Assembly: GCF_003352045.1 (NCBI RefSeq) | Contig: NZ_CP025815.1 | Span: 1,984,001-2,048,000, forward strand | Reading direction: 5' to 3' | DNA: 64,000 nt | From: Sulfitobacter sp. JL08 | GTDB taxonomy: Bacteria; Pseudomonadota; Alphaproteobacteria; Rhodobacterales; Rhodobacteraceae | Part shown: positions 1-9,591 of the stretch, in pieces | Position numbering within the stretch: position 1 is the stretch's first letter | How the letters are laid out: each line of letters starts with the position of its first letter | Translations under genes and position numbers: made by a program | The notes under the pieces: model-generated | Databases searched by the model: none | Seen by the model: the letters and a program-made list of their open reading frames with translations, nothing else | What the model was told of the DNA's origin: nothing

Positions 1-2891
1 CACAGCGCACGACCGAAAAGCTGGACATGATCGAACTTGCGCCGGTGTCCGAGGTGATACTGGACGAGGCCGCGATCACGCGGTTTCGCCAGAACTATCG
101 TATCGAATTCGGCGCGGCGGGCACTGATGATCCCCTGTACGAGGCGGTCAGTGCGGGGCGCAAACATCAGGGCGCGGAACACTGGTTGCCGTTCTTTCAC
201 GAAAAGCTGGAAACCCTGTTCGATTACCTGCCCAAGGCCAGCATCACGCTGGATGACCAGATCACCCCGACGCGGCTGTCGCGCTGGGATGCGATCGTGG
301 ACCAGTATGAAACCCGCAAAATCGCAATGTCGGAAAAATCGCACCTGAACACGGTGTACAAGCCGGCGCCACCGGCCAGCCTGTATCTGGATGATGCGAC
401 ATGGACCACCGCGGTTGCGGACCGGCGGGTGATCCAGCTTAATCCGCTGCCACAGGCAACCGGCCCGAACGTGCTGGACGCGGGCGGGCGCATCGGGCGC
501 AATTTCTCGCCCGAGCGGCAATTGGAAAACATCAGCCTGTTCGGCGCGCTGGCGGATCACATCAGGAAGAAACTGGACACAGGCCCCGTGGTTGTCGCCA
601 GTTATTCACAAGGCGCGCGGGAACGGCTAAGCGGCTTGATCGAAGACGAAGGGCTGGCCGAAACAATCCCGATCACCGATGCCACGCGCATCGGCAAACG
701 GGGGCTGCATCTGGCGGTATGGGCGCTGGAACATGGCTTTGAGGCCCCCGGGCTGACCGTGATTTCGGAACAGGACGTTCTGGGCGACAGGCTGATCCGC
801 GCACCGCGCAAGAAACGGCGTGCCGAAAACTTTCTGACCGAAACCCAAAGCTTGTCACCCGGCGATCTGGTGGTGCATGTCGATCACGGCATCGGGCGCT
901 ATCACGGCATGGAAGTGATCACCGCCGCAGGTGCAGCGCATGAATGCCTGTTGCTGGAATATGCCGAACAGGCACGTCTGTACCTGCCGGTGGAAAACAT
1001 CGAACTGCTGTCGCGATACGGCCACGAAGAAGGCCTGCTGGATCGGTTGGGCGGGGGCGCATGGCAGGCCAAAAAGGCCAAACTGAAAGAACGTATTCGC
1101 GAAATGGCCGACCGTCTGATCCGCGTCGCCGCAGAACGCGCCCTGCGCCGCGCACCGATCATGGATCCGCCGCCGGGCATGTGGGATGCGTTCAGCGCCC
1201 GCTTTCCCTATACCGAAACCGATGACCAGATGCGCGCGATCGGCGAAGTGCTGGACGACATGCACAGCGGATCGCCGATGGACCGGCTGATTTGCGGCGA
1301 TGTCGGCTTTGGCAAGACCGAGGTGGCGATGCGCGCGGCCTTTGTGGCGGCCATGTCCGGCGTGCAGGTCGCAATCATCGCCCCGACAACGCTGCTGGCG
1401 CGCCAGCATTACAAATCCTTTGCCGAACGGTTTCGCGGCTTCCCGATCGAGGTGCGGCCCCTGTCACGCTTCGTGAGTGCCAAGGACGCGCAGGCCACGC
1501 GGGACGGCATCAGCCGGGGCACGGTGGATATTGTCATCGGCACCCACGCGCTGCTGGCGAAATCCATCCGGTTCAAAAACCTGGGCCTGCTGGTGATCGA
1601 CGAAGAACAGCATTTTGGCGTCAGCCACAAGGAACGGCTGAAACAGTTGCGCACCGATATCCACGTGCTGACGCTGACCGCGACACCGATCCCGCGCACC
1701 TTGCAATTGTCCCTGTCGGGCGTGCGCGACCTTAGCATTATCGGCACGCCCCCGATCGACCGGCTGGCAATCCGCACCTATGTCAGCGAATTTGATGCCG
1801 TGACCCTGCGCGAGGCGCTGTTGCGCGAACATTATCGCGGCGGACAGTCGTTTTTCGTGGTGCCCCGTATTGCCGATCTGCCCGAGATCGAAACTTTTCT
1901 GGCCGAACAGGTGCCCGAAGTCAGCGTGGTTATCGCCCATGGCCAGATGGCAGCGGGTGAACTGGATGACCGCATGAACGCGTTTTACGACGGCAAGTAC
2001 GATGTGTTGCTGGCCACAACGATTGTCGAATCCGGTTTGGATATTCCGTCGGCCAACACCATGATCATCCACCGCGCCGATATGTTCGGCCTGTCACAGC
2101 TTTACCAGATCAGGGGGCGGGTGGGCCGTTCGAAAACCCGCGCCTATGCGTATCTGACCACGAAACCGCGCGCCAAACTGACCCCGGCTGCGGAAAAACG
2201 GCTGCGGGTTCTGGGATCGCTCGATACATTGGGGGCAGGCTTTACCCTTGCCAGTCAGGATCTGGACATTCGCGGCGCAGGAAACCTGTTGGGCGAAGAA
2301 CAATCCGGCCAGATGCGTGATGTCGGCTTCGAACTCTATCAATCCATGCTGGAAGAGGCGATTGCCAAGATCAAGGCGGGCGAATTGGAGGGGCTGAGCG
2401 CGGCAGACGATCAATGGGCGCCCCAGATCAACCTCGGCGTGCCCGTCCTGATACCGGAACCCTATGTGCCCGATCTGGATGTGCGACTGGGCCTTTATCG
2501 CCGCCTGTCCGAGCTTAGCACCAAGGTCGAACTGGAAGGTTTCGCCGCCGAATTGATCGACCGGTTTGGCCCGCTGCCCAAAGAGGTGAATACTCTGCTG
2601 CTGGTCGTGCGGATCAAGGCGATGTGCAAACGCGCCGGTATTGCCAAGCTGGATGGCGGCCCCAAGGGCGCGACGATCCAGTTCCACAATGACAAATATG
2701 CCTCGCCCCAGGGGTTGGTTGATTTCATCACCGATCAGCGCGGGCTGGCCAAGGTCAAGGACAACAAGATCGTGGTCCGGCGCGACTGGAAAAAAGACAG
2801 CGACAAGATCAAGGGCGCGTTCGCGATTGCACGCGACCTGGCCGAAAAGGCGATTGCAGAACAGAAAAAGGCCAAGGCCAAACAGGGTTAG
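1..2891 (+). CDS. mfd: Transcription-repair coupling factor Mfd (5' partial)
   Basis: Mfd is a DNA translocase that removes RNA polymerase stalled at lesions and recruits UvrA to the transcribed strand. The frame is open from base 3, upstream of the first in-window Met at 27, so the N-terminal UvrB-like part is cut by the window edge; about 954 of the usual roughly 1,150 residues are present. Counting from base 27, the RNA-polymerase-interacting domain is near residue 278 (GDLVVHVDHGIGRY), Walker A near 423 (GDVGFGKTE), the DEEQ box near 524 and the RGRVGR helicase motif near 695, followed by the C-terminal TRCF domain. Its stop shares a TTAG overlap with the convergent efflux gene. Confidence 0.97.
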   Translation, partial: QRTTEKLDMIELAPVSEVILDEAAITRFRQNYRIEFGAAGTDDPLYEAVSAGRKHQGAEHWLPFFHEKLETLFDYLPKASITLDDQITPTRLSRWDAIVDQYETRKIAMSEKSHLNTVYKPAPPASLYLDDATWTTAVADRRVIQLNPLPQATGPNVLDAGGRIGRNFSPERQLENISLFGALADHIRKKLDTGPVVVASYSQGARERLSGLIEDEGLAETIPITDATRIGKRGLHLAVWALEHGFEAPGLTVISEQDVLGDRLIRAPRKKRRAENFLTETQSLSPGDLVVHVDHGIGRYHGMEVITAAGAAHECLLLEYAEQARLYLPVENIELLSRYGHEEGLLDRLGGGAWQAKKAKLKERIREMADRLIRVAAERALRRAPIMDPPPGMWDAFSARFPYTETDDQMRAIGEVLDDMHSGSPMDRLICGDVGFGKTEVAMRAAFVAAMSGVQVAIIAPTTLLARQHYKSFAERFRGFPIEVRPLSRFVSAKDAQATRDGISRGTVDIVIGTHALLAKSIRFKNLGLLVIDEEQHFGVSHKERLKQLRTDIHVLTLTATPIPRTLQLSLSGVRDLSIIGTPPIDRLAIRTYVSEFDAVTLREALLREHYRGGQSFFVVPRIADLPEIETFLAEQVPEVSVVIAHGQMAAGELDDRMNAFYDGKYDVLLATTIVESGLDIPSANTMIIHRADMFGLSQLYQIRGRVGRSKTRAYAYLTTKPRAKLTPAAEKRLRVLGSLDTLGAGFTLASQDLDIRGAGNLLGEEQSGQMRDVGFELYQSMLEEAIAKIKAGELEGLSAADDQWAPQINLGVPVLIPEPYVPDLDVRLGLYRRLSELSTKVELEGFAAELIDRFGPLPKEVNTLLLVVRIKAMCKRAGIAKLDGGPKGATIQFHNDKYASPQGLVDFITDQRGLAKVKDNKIVVRRDWKKDSDKIKGAFAIARDLAEKAIAEQKKAKAKQG

Positions 2892-4105
2892 ACCGGTTGT
2901 TCCTCGGTACGTTGGAGTGACAGCATCAGACCGGCCGCCACGATTGCCATAACCAGAACACCGATGATCAGAGGCAGGGGCGTGCCGTCAAAGGCCAGAC
3001 CGACAGGGGCCGCGATCACCGCCGCCAGCACGGTTGATACCGCCCCCATCACCGACGCCGCCATGCCCGCGATATGCCCCATCGGTTCCATCGCAATGGC
3101 ATTCAGGTTGCCGATGGTCATTCCCATCATGAAAAACACCGAGAACTGCCAGACCATGAAGGCCCCGAACTGTATGCTTTGGGGCGGTTGCATCAGCCAC
3201 AAGACCAGCATCAGGCTCGAAAGGGCGACTTGCACGGACAGCGATACCGTCACCAGACGCCGCATTCCGATATGCATCACCAGCGCCGCATTCAAAAATC
3301 CTGCCGTGCCCGACAGCAGGGCAATGCCGCCAAACCAGAACGGAAACTCTGCGCCGCGCTGAAACGAAATATCAAAAATCTGCTGCACCGAACTGAGCAT
3401 GGAAAACAACATGCCGAAGATCAGCGTTTGCACCAGCATCGACATGCGCACCGCCGGATGGGCGAACAGTTCCTTGATGGCGACCCACAACAAACCCGCC
3501 CGAAAAGGCCGCCGGTTTTCCACCGGCAGGGATTCACCCAGCCGGACCGACATCCACACCATGCTGACCAGCGAGAACAGGATGAATGCAACAAAGATAC
3601 TGCGCCAGCCAAACAGCGCAATGATGCCCGCCCCCAAAAGCGGCGCAAAGGCCGGCACAAGGGTAAAGATGATCATCACGAATGAAACAAGCTTGGCCAT
3701 TTCCCGGCCGGAATAGAAATCGCGGATCACCGCCATCGTCGCAATGCGCGGCCCCGCAGCCCCCAACCCCTGCGCAATACGCGCGGCAAGAACCCATTCA
3801 AGCGATGAACTGGCCCAAGCGACCGCCGCCCCAATGATATACAAGGCCCCGCCGGCCAGAATAACCGGCTTGCGCCCGAACGCATCCGACAGCGGGCCAG
3901 TAAACGCGGTGCCAATGCCCATGCCCAGAACAAACGAGGTGACGATCAACTGGGCCCGGTTCAGGGCATCCGGGCTTAGTTCGGCCCCGATGCTGGGCAG
4001 GGCGGGCAACATCGCATCAATCGAAAACGCGATGGTGGCGAACATCATCGCACACAGCGTGATGAACTCGACCCGCCCCATCGTGTTGGTGCGCGCATCG
4101 CTCAC
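2888..4105 (-). CDS. Bcr/CflA-type MFS drug efflux transporter
   Basis: A 405-residue inner-membrane transporter with about twelve hydrophobic segments. Residues 10-35 form the first helix with the SIDAMLPALP pattern of the Bcr/CflA drug:H+ antiporter family. The MFS loop motif GPLSDAFGRKP lies near residues 70-80. The substrate cannot be read from sequence; family members export compounds such as bicyclomycin or chloramphenicol. It overlaps the upstream channel-like gene by 4 bases (ATGA) and probably shares its transcript. Its stop overlaps the mfd stop by 4 bases with no room for a terminator. Confidence 0.9.
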   Translation of the reverse strand: MSDARTNTMGRVEFITLCAMMFATIAFSIDAMLPALPSIGAELSPDALNRAQLIVTSFVLGMGIGTAFTGPLSDAFGRKPVILAGGALYIIGAAVAWASSSLEWVLAARIAQGLGAAGPRIATMAVIRDFYSGREMAKLVSFVMIIFTLVPAFAPLLGAGIIALFGWRSIFVAFILFSLVSMVWMSVRLGESLPVENRRPFRAGLLWVAIKELFAHPAVRMSMLVQTLIFGMLFSMLSSVQQIFDISFQRGAEFPFWFGGIALLSGTAGFLNAALVMHIGMRRLVTVSLSVQVALSSLMLVLWLMQPPQSIQFGAFMVWQFSVFFMMGMTIGNLNAIAMEPMGHIAGMAASVMGAVSTVLAAVIAAPVGLAFDGTPLPLIIGVLVMAIVAAGLMLSLQRTEEQPV

Positions 4106-4446
4106 GCGTCAGTGTCCTTGCCTGTCTCGGCCTTGATATACGCTTCTTCGCTTTCCTCGATCCGTTTGGCACGTTTGCGCATCCGGCGGCGCAGCGTGAA
4201 TTCGCCGAATTGCTGAATGGCCACGGCGAAAATACCCAGTCCGGTAAAAATAAGGACCGTCGTGCCGATCTTGCCCAGTGCGGTGACGGGTACAATTGAT
4301 CCGTACCCGACCGTGGACAGGGTCACGACCGTGAAAAAATAGGAATCCAGCAGGCTCCAGCCTTCAACAAGATGGAAAAATACCGTCCCCGAAACGATCA
4401 CCGTGATCAGGGCGGAAATCAGCGTGACAGGACGGGCCCATGTCAT
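4102..4446 (-). CDS. Small two-TM potassium-channel-like protein
   Basis: A 114-residue membrane protein with a pore architecture: an N-terminal helix (about residues 8-28), a pore loop with the K+ selectivity-filter-like motif TVGYGSIVP (about 45-53), a second helix (about 60-82), then a charged cytoplasmic tail rich in Arg, Lys and Glu. This matches the Ion_trans_2 pore module. No RCK domain is visible, so gating is unknown. It overlaps both neighbours by 4 bases, suggesting translational coupling in a minus-strand operon that runs from the acyl-CoA synthetase to the efflux pump. Confidence 0.85.
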   Translation of the reverse strand: MTWARPVTLISALITVIVSGTVFFHLVEGWSLLDSYFFTVVTLSTVGYGSIVPVTALGKIGTTVLIFTGLGIFAVAIQQFGEFTLRRRMRKRAKRIEESEEAYIKAETGKDTDA

Positions 4447-5081
4447 GACGCGGTGTTCTCCTGCACCTCTGCGATCACCCGCGCCCAGAGTTCCGGTGGT
4501 TGTGCGCCCGGCACCGCGTGTTTGCCATCCACGATGAAGGTCGGGACCGACGAAATCCCCATCTCGCGCGAATGGGCATCGCGCGCGCGGATGTCTTCGA
4601 TATCTGCATCCGATTGCAGCAGGCGCATAACAACAGACGCGTCCATGCCGATGCCATCAGCGATATCGGCCAGAACTTCGGTGTCGCCAATATCCGCGCC
4701 ATCGACAAAATAGGCCTGAAACAATTGCGAAACCGCCGCAGTCTGGCGGCCTTCTATACCGGCCCAATGGATCAGGCGGTGCGCATCCAGCGTGTTGGGC
4801 GTGCGCTCCATCTTGTCCAGATTGATCACAAGACCGGCTTTTTGCGCATGTTCAACCACCGGTGCATAGGCTGCAGCGGCGCGTTCCTTGCCGCCAAACT
4901 TGCCCTCAAGATAGGCGCGCCGGTCCATACCCTCGCGCGGCATGTCGGGGTTCAGCTGAAAGGGGTGCCATTCGATGGTGAACGGATGGTCAGGGTGTTG
5001 CGCCAGTGCCTGATCCAGATAGGTCTTGCCAATATAGCACCACGGGCAAATCGGGTCGGACATGATATCAAGCTTGATCAT
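4443..5081 (-). CDS. DsbA-family (FrnE-like) thiol oxidoreductase
   Basis: A 212-residue cytoplasmic thioredoxin-fold protein of the DsbA/FrnE group, with no signal peptide. The redox motif CPWC is at residues 12-15. The C-terminal part carries GISSVPTFIV, the cis-Pro loop typical of the fold. Longer upstream starts exist in this frame (to 5222), but that extension lies inside the acyl-CoA synthetase gene and is low-complexity, so I chose the Met at 5081, which overlaps the synthetase end by 14 bases. The likely role is disulfide exchange or isomerisation in the cytoplasm; the substrate is unknown. Confidence 0.88.
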   Translation of the reverse strand: MIKLDIMSDPICPWCYIGKTYLDQALAQHPDHPFTIEWHPFQLNPDMPREGMDRRAYLEGKFGGKERAAAAYAPVVEHAQKAGLVINLDKMERTPNTLDAHRLIHWAGIEGRQTAAVSQLFQAYFVDGADIGDTEVLADIADGIGMDASVVMRLLQSDADIEDIRARDAHSREMGISSVPTFIVDGKHAVPGAQPPELWARVIAEVQENTAS

Positions 5082-6609
5082 CTGAAACCTCATAATAGGC
5101 GCGCAAGGCGCGGCGCAGCAATTTTCCGTTGGCCCCTGTCGGCAGCTGCGGCAGGTGCACAAAAGCGCGCGGTTGTTTGTAGCGGGCGAGTTTGGACCGG
5201 GCATACCTGTCCAGCGCCGCATCGTCCAGTCGCTTTGGCCCGGTGTAAAATGCCGCGATCAGTCGCACGTCCTGTTTCACCTCGACATCGATGACGCCGA
5301 TCGCGTCGATGCCCGGCATGTCAGACAGCGCTGCCTCGACCTCAAGCGGGGACACACGATAACCGCCCGCGTTCATCATATCATCGGCGCGCCCCAGATA
5401 GGTGATCTGACCGTCAACCGCCATCGCGCCCTGATCACCGGTCATGAACCAGTCGCCGTGAAACCGCGCCGCCGTATCCTCGGGGGCGTTCACATATTCC
5501 AGCATCAGCCCCGGATCATCGCGGCGAATGGCAATGGTGCCTTCCTGTCCCTGTGGCGCCGGGCCGTCATCGCCCATTATCGCAACGCAGCGCCCGACCT
5601 GCGGCGTGCCCAACGCATCTCCGCGCGCCGGACGCGCCGGACCCGATGATATAAAAGTGGAACATTCCGACATGCCGTATGCCTCGTAGACCTGCGTGCC
5701 GGTGGCCACATGCCACGCCTCGCGCACCCGTTGCGGCAGCTTTTCCCCCGCGCTCAGCCCGTGGCGCAGATCGGGTGCCACGATCACCGGCGTTTCCGAC
5801 AGGATTTTCCGGTAGACCCCGGGCGCGGCCGCGAAAATGGTCGCGCGATGAACAGCGATCAAATCGGACAGGTCGTGCAGGGCCACGTCGGAACCGGGGA
5901 TCAGGGCTGTGGCGCCAAGGGTCCAGGGATCCATCAGGCCAGTGCCCAGCGTATAGGTCCAGTTAAATGCGCCCGCGTGCAGCATCCGGTCATCCGGTTT
6001 CAGAGCATACCAGTCACGCATCATCATGCGCCGCGCCCAGATCGCCCGATGCGCATGTGCCACCGCACGCGGCTTGCCCGACGTACCGGAAGTGTAGATG
6101 ATATATGCGATCCGGTCAGGATCAGCCATGTCAAAGGCGAATGTCCCGGCCTCGACCGGATTGTCAAAAAAAGTCTTTACCTTCTCCAGAAGCACTGTGC
6201 CGGAATGATCCGGGCAGGCAATTGCAGGATCACGCAGCACCGCCTGCGGTTCCAGATCGGACAGGATCGCCGCAACCTCGGGTTCGGTCAGCTGGCTTGA
6301 GGTTGGCACCGGAACCAGACCGGCGGCGATCGCACCCAGATAGACAATCGGGAAATCAACCGAATTGCCCAACCGCATCAGCACGCGTGCACCCGGTGCA
6401 AGACCTTGATCGCGCAACCCCTGTGCAACACCCAGAACGGCCTGTTCCAGTTGCGCATAGGTCCAGTCCTGCGATCCCGACAGCGACAGGATCGACAGGG
6501 CGGTTTTGTCCGGGACATCGCGGGCCGCGCCCAGAACATAGGCAGCAAGGTTGAACGGGGCGGGGCAGGGCGGCGGCGGCCCGTGATCAAAGACAGACAA
6601 CATGCCCAA
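5068..6609 (-). CDS. Acyl/aryl-CoA synthetase (ANL superfamily)
   Basis: A 513-residue AMP-forming ligase that adenylates a carboxylic acid and transfers it to CoA. Diagnostic motifs are the P-loop YTSGTSGKPRAV (about residue 172), the MTGDQG aspartate motif (about 395), the hinge region GRADDMMNAGGYRV (about 410) and the catalytic Lys in GANGKLLRR near the C terminus. Its length fits benzoate- or medium-chain-acyl-CoA ligases; the substrate cannot be assigned. The start could be the Met at 6609 or the one two codons on (6603). It heads the minus-strand operon with the DsbA-like, channel and efflux genes and is divergent from the XRE-cupin regulator, 59 bases away. Confidence 0.9.
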   Translation of the reverse strand: MGMLSVFDHGPPPPCPAPFNLAAYVLGAARDVPDKTALSILSLSGSQDWTYAQLEQAVLGVAQGLRDQGLAPGARVLMRLGNSVDFPIVYLGAIAAGLVPVPTSSQLTEPEVAAILSDLEPQAVLRDPAIACPDHSGTVLLEKVKTFFDNPVEAGTFAFDMADPDRIAYIIYTSGTSGKPRAVAHAHRAIWARRMMMRDWYALKPDDRMLHAGAFNWTYTLGTGLMDPWTLGATALIPGSDVALHDLSDLIAVHRATIFAAAPGVYRKILSETPVIVAPDLRHGLSAGEKLPQRVREAWHVATGTQVYEAYGMSECSTFISSGPARPARGDALGTPQVGRCVAIMGDDGPAPQGQEGTIAIRRDDPGLMLEYVNAPEDTAARFHGDWFMTGDQGAMAVDGQITYLGRADDMMNAGGYRVSPLEVEAALSDMPGIDAIGVIDVEVKQDVRLIAAFYTGPKRLDDAALDRYARSKLARYKQPRAFVHLPQLPTGANGKLLRRALRAYYEVSDDQA

Positions 6610-6668
6610 CCGCTAGCCCGCAGGCGCGCCCGTTGCAAGTACCCCGATGCAGTTCTATAGACGCACGC

Positions 6669-7292
6669 ATGAACGCAGATGACCCCAAAAACCTGATCCG
6701 GATTGCCCGTGAAAACGGCCAGGACGAGACCGCCGAACCTTTGGATCTGGGCGCGCGCGTGCGTCAGTTGCGCAAAGCCCGCGACTGGACGCTGGAACAG
6801 GCTGCCCGTCAGGCCGGGCTTGCCCGTTCGACACTCAGCAAGATCGAAAACGGCCAGATGTCCCCGACCTACGAGGCGTTGAAGAAACTGGCGACTGGTC
6901 TGGAGATATCGGTGCCGCAATTGTTCACCGCCCCGCAGAAAAGCCGCGTCAACGGGCGCATGGCCGTGACCAAATCAGGCAGCGGCGCAGTGCGTGCCAC
7001 CACCACATACGAGCACGAGCTTTTGGGCGACACGCTGACCAAGAAACAAATGCTGCCCTACCGCGCCCGGGTGCGCGCCCGCAGCATGGATGAATTCGAC
7101 GGCTGGGTGCGCCACGATGGCGAAGAGTTTCTGTATGTGCTGACAGGCGTGATCCGCCTTTACACCGAATTTTACGAACCCGTCGAAATGCGCCGTGGCG
7201 ACAGCGCCTATTATGATGCGGCGATGGGGCATAATGTTGTTTCGCTCAGCGACGAGGACGCTTCGATTTTATGGGTGACATCGCTGTCCTGA
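6669..7292 (+). CDS. XRE-cupin transcriptional regulator
   Basis: A 207-residue regulator with an N-terminal HTH_3 domain (about residues 27-82; AARQAGLARSTLSKIENGQMSPT is the helix-turn-helix core) and a C-terminal cupin_2 domain (about 125-205) with the DGEEFLYVLTG metal/ligand barrel motif. Such proteins usually sense a small molecule and control a neighbouring catabolic operon. The Met at 6669 is preferred because the extra 12 upstream codons overlap the intergenic promoter region. It is divergent from the acyl-CoA synthetase, which makes that operon a plausible target; this is inference from position only. Confidence 0.9.
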   Translation: MNADDPKNLIRIARENGQDETAEPLDLGARVRQLRKARDWTLEQAARQAGLARSTLSKIENGQMSPTYEALKKLATGLEISVPQLFTAPQKSRVNGRMAVTKSGSGAVRATTTYEHELLGDTLTKKQMLPYRARVRARSMDEFDGWVRHDGEEFLYVLTGVIRLYTEFYEPVEMRRGDSAYYDAAMGHNVVSLSDEDASILWVTSLS

Positions 7293-7326
7293 TGGCGCAG
7301 GTGGCCCCGCGTTGTGCGCGTGCGCC

Positions 7327-9216
7327 CTAGCTTGGATCGTACCACCAAACTTCGGGCATGAAATTCGGCCCGTCGCCATAGACAGGCAGGCGATCGGGAA
7401 AACGCAATTCCCTGACATGCGCGATGCGCCCGACCGTGAATTGCCAGAACGGAATGACATATCGTCCCGTCGTCAGCACCCGATCCAGCGCGCGCGCCGC
7501 TGCGACAAAATCATCGCGGCTTTCCGATGTCAGCAACACATCAATCATCGCGTCCGCCGCGGGCGATTTCATCCCCATCAGATTGCGCGATCCGGGCGCG
7601 TCCGCATTGGCAGAGCCCCAGTAAAACCTTTGTTCATTTCCCGGTGACAGGGACAGTTCGCGCCGGAACGATGTCATGTCGAAATCAAATTCGGTGGTGC
7701 GCCCGGTGAACTGGGCATTGTCCACGGTTTCGATATCGGCCTGAATACCCAGACGTGCCAAGGCCGAAACATAAAGTTCGGCAATCGACTGGCTTTCCGT
7801 ATCCCCCTGTTTCAGAAGAATGGTGAATGAGAACGCGGCCCCTTGCGCATTGCGCAGCACACCGTTCTGCACGGTCCATCCCGCGCGTTCGAACAAATCG
7901 GTCGCCTTGCGCAGGTTGACACGGTTACGGGCTGATCCATCACCCTGGGGCAGGGCATATCCATCCAGCGCGTCAGGCGGCAGAGTGCCTGTAAACGGCG
8001 CCAGCAATTCGGCCACACGGCCAGTTGCCGCGCCCGATTGCATCGCCAGTTCGGAATTCGAGAAATACGAGGTGATGCGCGGCTGCGCGCCACCGGTAAA
8101 CGTGTCGTTGATGAATTCGAAATTGAACGCGTGGATTAAGGCATCGCGCACATCCAGATTGTCAAATGGCGCACGCCGCGTGTTCAAGACAAATCCCGTC
8201 ATCCCCGATGGTTTGGAATGGGGAATTTCGGATTTCACCACATCACCGCGCTGCACCGCCGGAAAATCATACTGGCTGTCCCACTTTTCGGCATTGAACT
8301 CGCGCAAGACAGTCAGGTTGCCGGCCTTGAACGCCTCGAACAGAACGGAATTGTCGCCGAAAAAGTCGATCCGGATTTCGTCCAGATTATGGGTGCCGCG
8401 CCGCAACGGCAGATCCTTGCCCCAATAATCAGGGTTGCGGGTCAAGATGACATAGCGCCCCGCCTCGTACCGGCTGACGGAATAGGGCGCGCTGCCGATG
8501 GGAATGGTGTCCAGCGCCGCTTCGGCAAAATCAATGCCATCCCATTGCGCTTTTTTCAGAATGGGGCGAAGTCCGGCGATCAGCGCCAGTTCGCGGTCCG
8601 CGGTGTTAAAGGTCAGGCGCAGCGACCGGGGGCCGGTCTGTTCGATGGTTTCGATCTGGGATCGCAAACCGTGATAGCGCGGGTGGCCCTGGGTGCCCAA
8701 CACCTCGTAGGACCAGATCACATCCTCGACTGTGACGGGGCTGCCATCCGAAAACCGCGCCTCGGGGCGCAGGGTGTATTCCACCCATTCGCGATTCGCT
8801 CCGACCTCAATCGATTCGGCCAAAAGACCGTAAAGCGTGAACGGTTCGTCCCAACTGCGCCCCATCAGAGACTCGTACGCAAAAAACCGAAGTTGCCAGG
8901 GCGGCGTGCCTTTGCGCACGAACGGATTGAGTGAGTCAAAGCCGCCGGTGTTGCCCAGAACGATACGCCCGCCTTTGGGTGCATCTGGATTGGCATAGGG
9001 CAGCGACACAAAATCAGGTGGTAGGTCGGGGGTGCCATACATAGCTATGGCATGTTGCGGCGCACCATGCCCGATGTTGGCGAATAACATAGCGGCAAGA
9101 ATCAGCGCATAAAGACGCAGAAAACCGCCGACGGGTTGGAAATAAACTGATCGCACTTTGGCAACAATCCTGCTCTGCCCTTGTTTTGTTTGCGCAGACG
9201 GTAACGGCAGTTTCAT
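7327..9216 (-). CDS. Family 5 extracellular solute-binding protein (YejA-like)
   Basis: A 629-residue periplasmic binding protein of the oligopeptide/nickel SBP family. A hydrophobic stretch at about residues 32-50 ending at GHGAPQH is the likely signal sequence; the start is uncertain and may lie later than 9216. The N-terminal mature part (YANPDAPKGGRIVLG, SLNPFVRKGTPPW) is typical of YejA-type proteins that bind peptides such as microcin-C-like compounds. No ABC permease or ATPase gene lies beside it, so it is an orphan here and must work with a transporter encoded elsewhere. The sRNA candidate and its terminator lie upstream on the other strand. Confidence 0.88.
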   Translation of the reverse strand: MKLPLPSAQTKQGQSRIVAKVRSVYFQPVGGFLRLYALILAAMLFANIGHGAPQHAIAMYGTPDLPPDFVSLPYANPDAPKGGRIVLGNTGGFDSLNPFVRKGTPPWQLRFFAYESLMGRSWDEPFTLYGLLAESIEVGANREWVEYTLRPEARFSDGSPVTVEDVIWSYEVLGTQGHPRYHGLRSQIETIEQTGPRSLRLTFNTADRELALIAGLRPILKKAQWDGIDFAEAALDTIPIGSAPYSVSRYEAGRYVILTRNPDYWGKDLPLRRGTHNLDEIRIDFFGDNSVLFEAFKAGNLTVLREFNAEKWDSQYDFPAVQRGDVVKSEIPHSKPSGMTGFVLNTRRAPFDNLDVRDALIHAFNFEFINDTFTGGAQPRITSYFSNSELAMQSGAATGRVAELLAPFTGTLPPDALDGYALPQGDGSARNRVNLRKATDLFERAGWTVQNGVLRNAQGAAFSFTILLKQGDTESQSIAELYVSALARLGIQADIETVDNAQFTGRTTEFDFDMTSFRRELSLSPGNEQRFYWGSANADAPGSRNLMGMKSPAADAMIDVLLTSESRDDFVAAARALDRVLTTGRYVIPFWQFTVGRIAHVRELRFPDRLPVYGDGPNFMPEVWWYDPS

Positions 9217-9235
9217 GTCTTTTCAAACTTTTAGC

Positions 9236-9263
9236 TTGGATGCAGGCTCGGAATTGCTTATAA
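9236..9263 (+). promoter_or_regulatory. Sigma70-like promoter of the candidate sRNA
   Basis: A TTGGAT hexamer (9236-9241) and a TTATAA hexamer (9258-9263) are separated by 16 bases, close to a housekeeping promoter. It would start transcription just upstream of the hairpin at 9281. Confidence 0.4.
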
Positions 9264-9269
9264 GGAAGG

Positions 9270-9346
9270 CACTGCTCGATAGGTTTCTTGCCTGTATGAA
9301 ACCTGCCTCAATAACTTAACGCCCGCTTCGTGCGGGCGTTTTTTTT
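9270..9346 (+). ncRNA. Candidate small RNA with intrinsic terminator
   Basis: Between the binding-protein gene and the hydroxybutyrate dehydrogenase there is a promoter-like sequence, then a hairpin with a 7-bp stem (AGGTTTC 9281-9287 with GAAACCT 9298-9304, 10-base loop), a short single-stranded stretch, and a strong intrinsic terminator. No open frame of useful size lies inside. The layout promoter, stem-loop, linker, terminator in about 80 bases is that of a trans-acting sRNA. I do not recognise a named family. The exact 5' end is a guess. Confidence 0.45.
9319..9346 (+). terminator. Rho-independent terminator
   Basis: ACGCCCGC (9319-9326) and GCGGGCGT (9332-9339) form a perfect 8-bp GC-rich stem over a 5-base loop, directly followed by a run of eight T. 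No gene ends just upstream on this strand, so it supports the sRNA candidate. Confidence 0.85.
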
Positions 9347-9591
9347 CGCCCGGACCTTTTGTTTACTGGCCCATCATTCAAGGGGCGGTTCTACACATAC
9401 CGGCACGACACACCACAGAAATCGGACCTGCAGGGGCGCACAATACCGATTCTTTTTGCGACCCTGTGAGGCGCAGAAATCAGAACCGCGGCCCGCGCTG
9501 TGGTTCTGTCACGGTCTTTTGGGTTTATTTCGCATCTGCAGCATGACAGATTGCGGCAAACGCCACCGGCCCCATCCAAAGGAGAGTTCGA

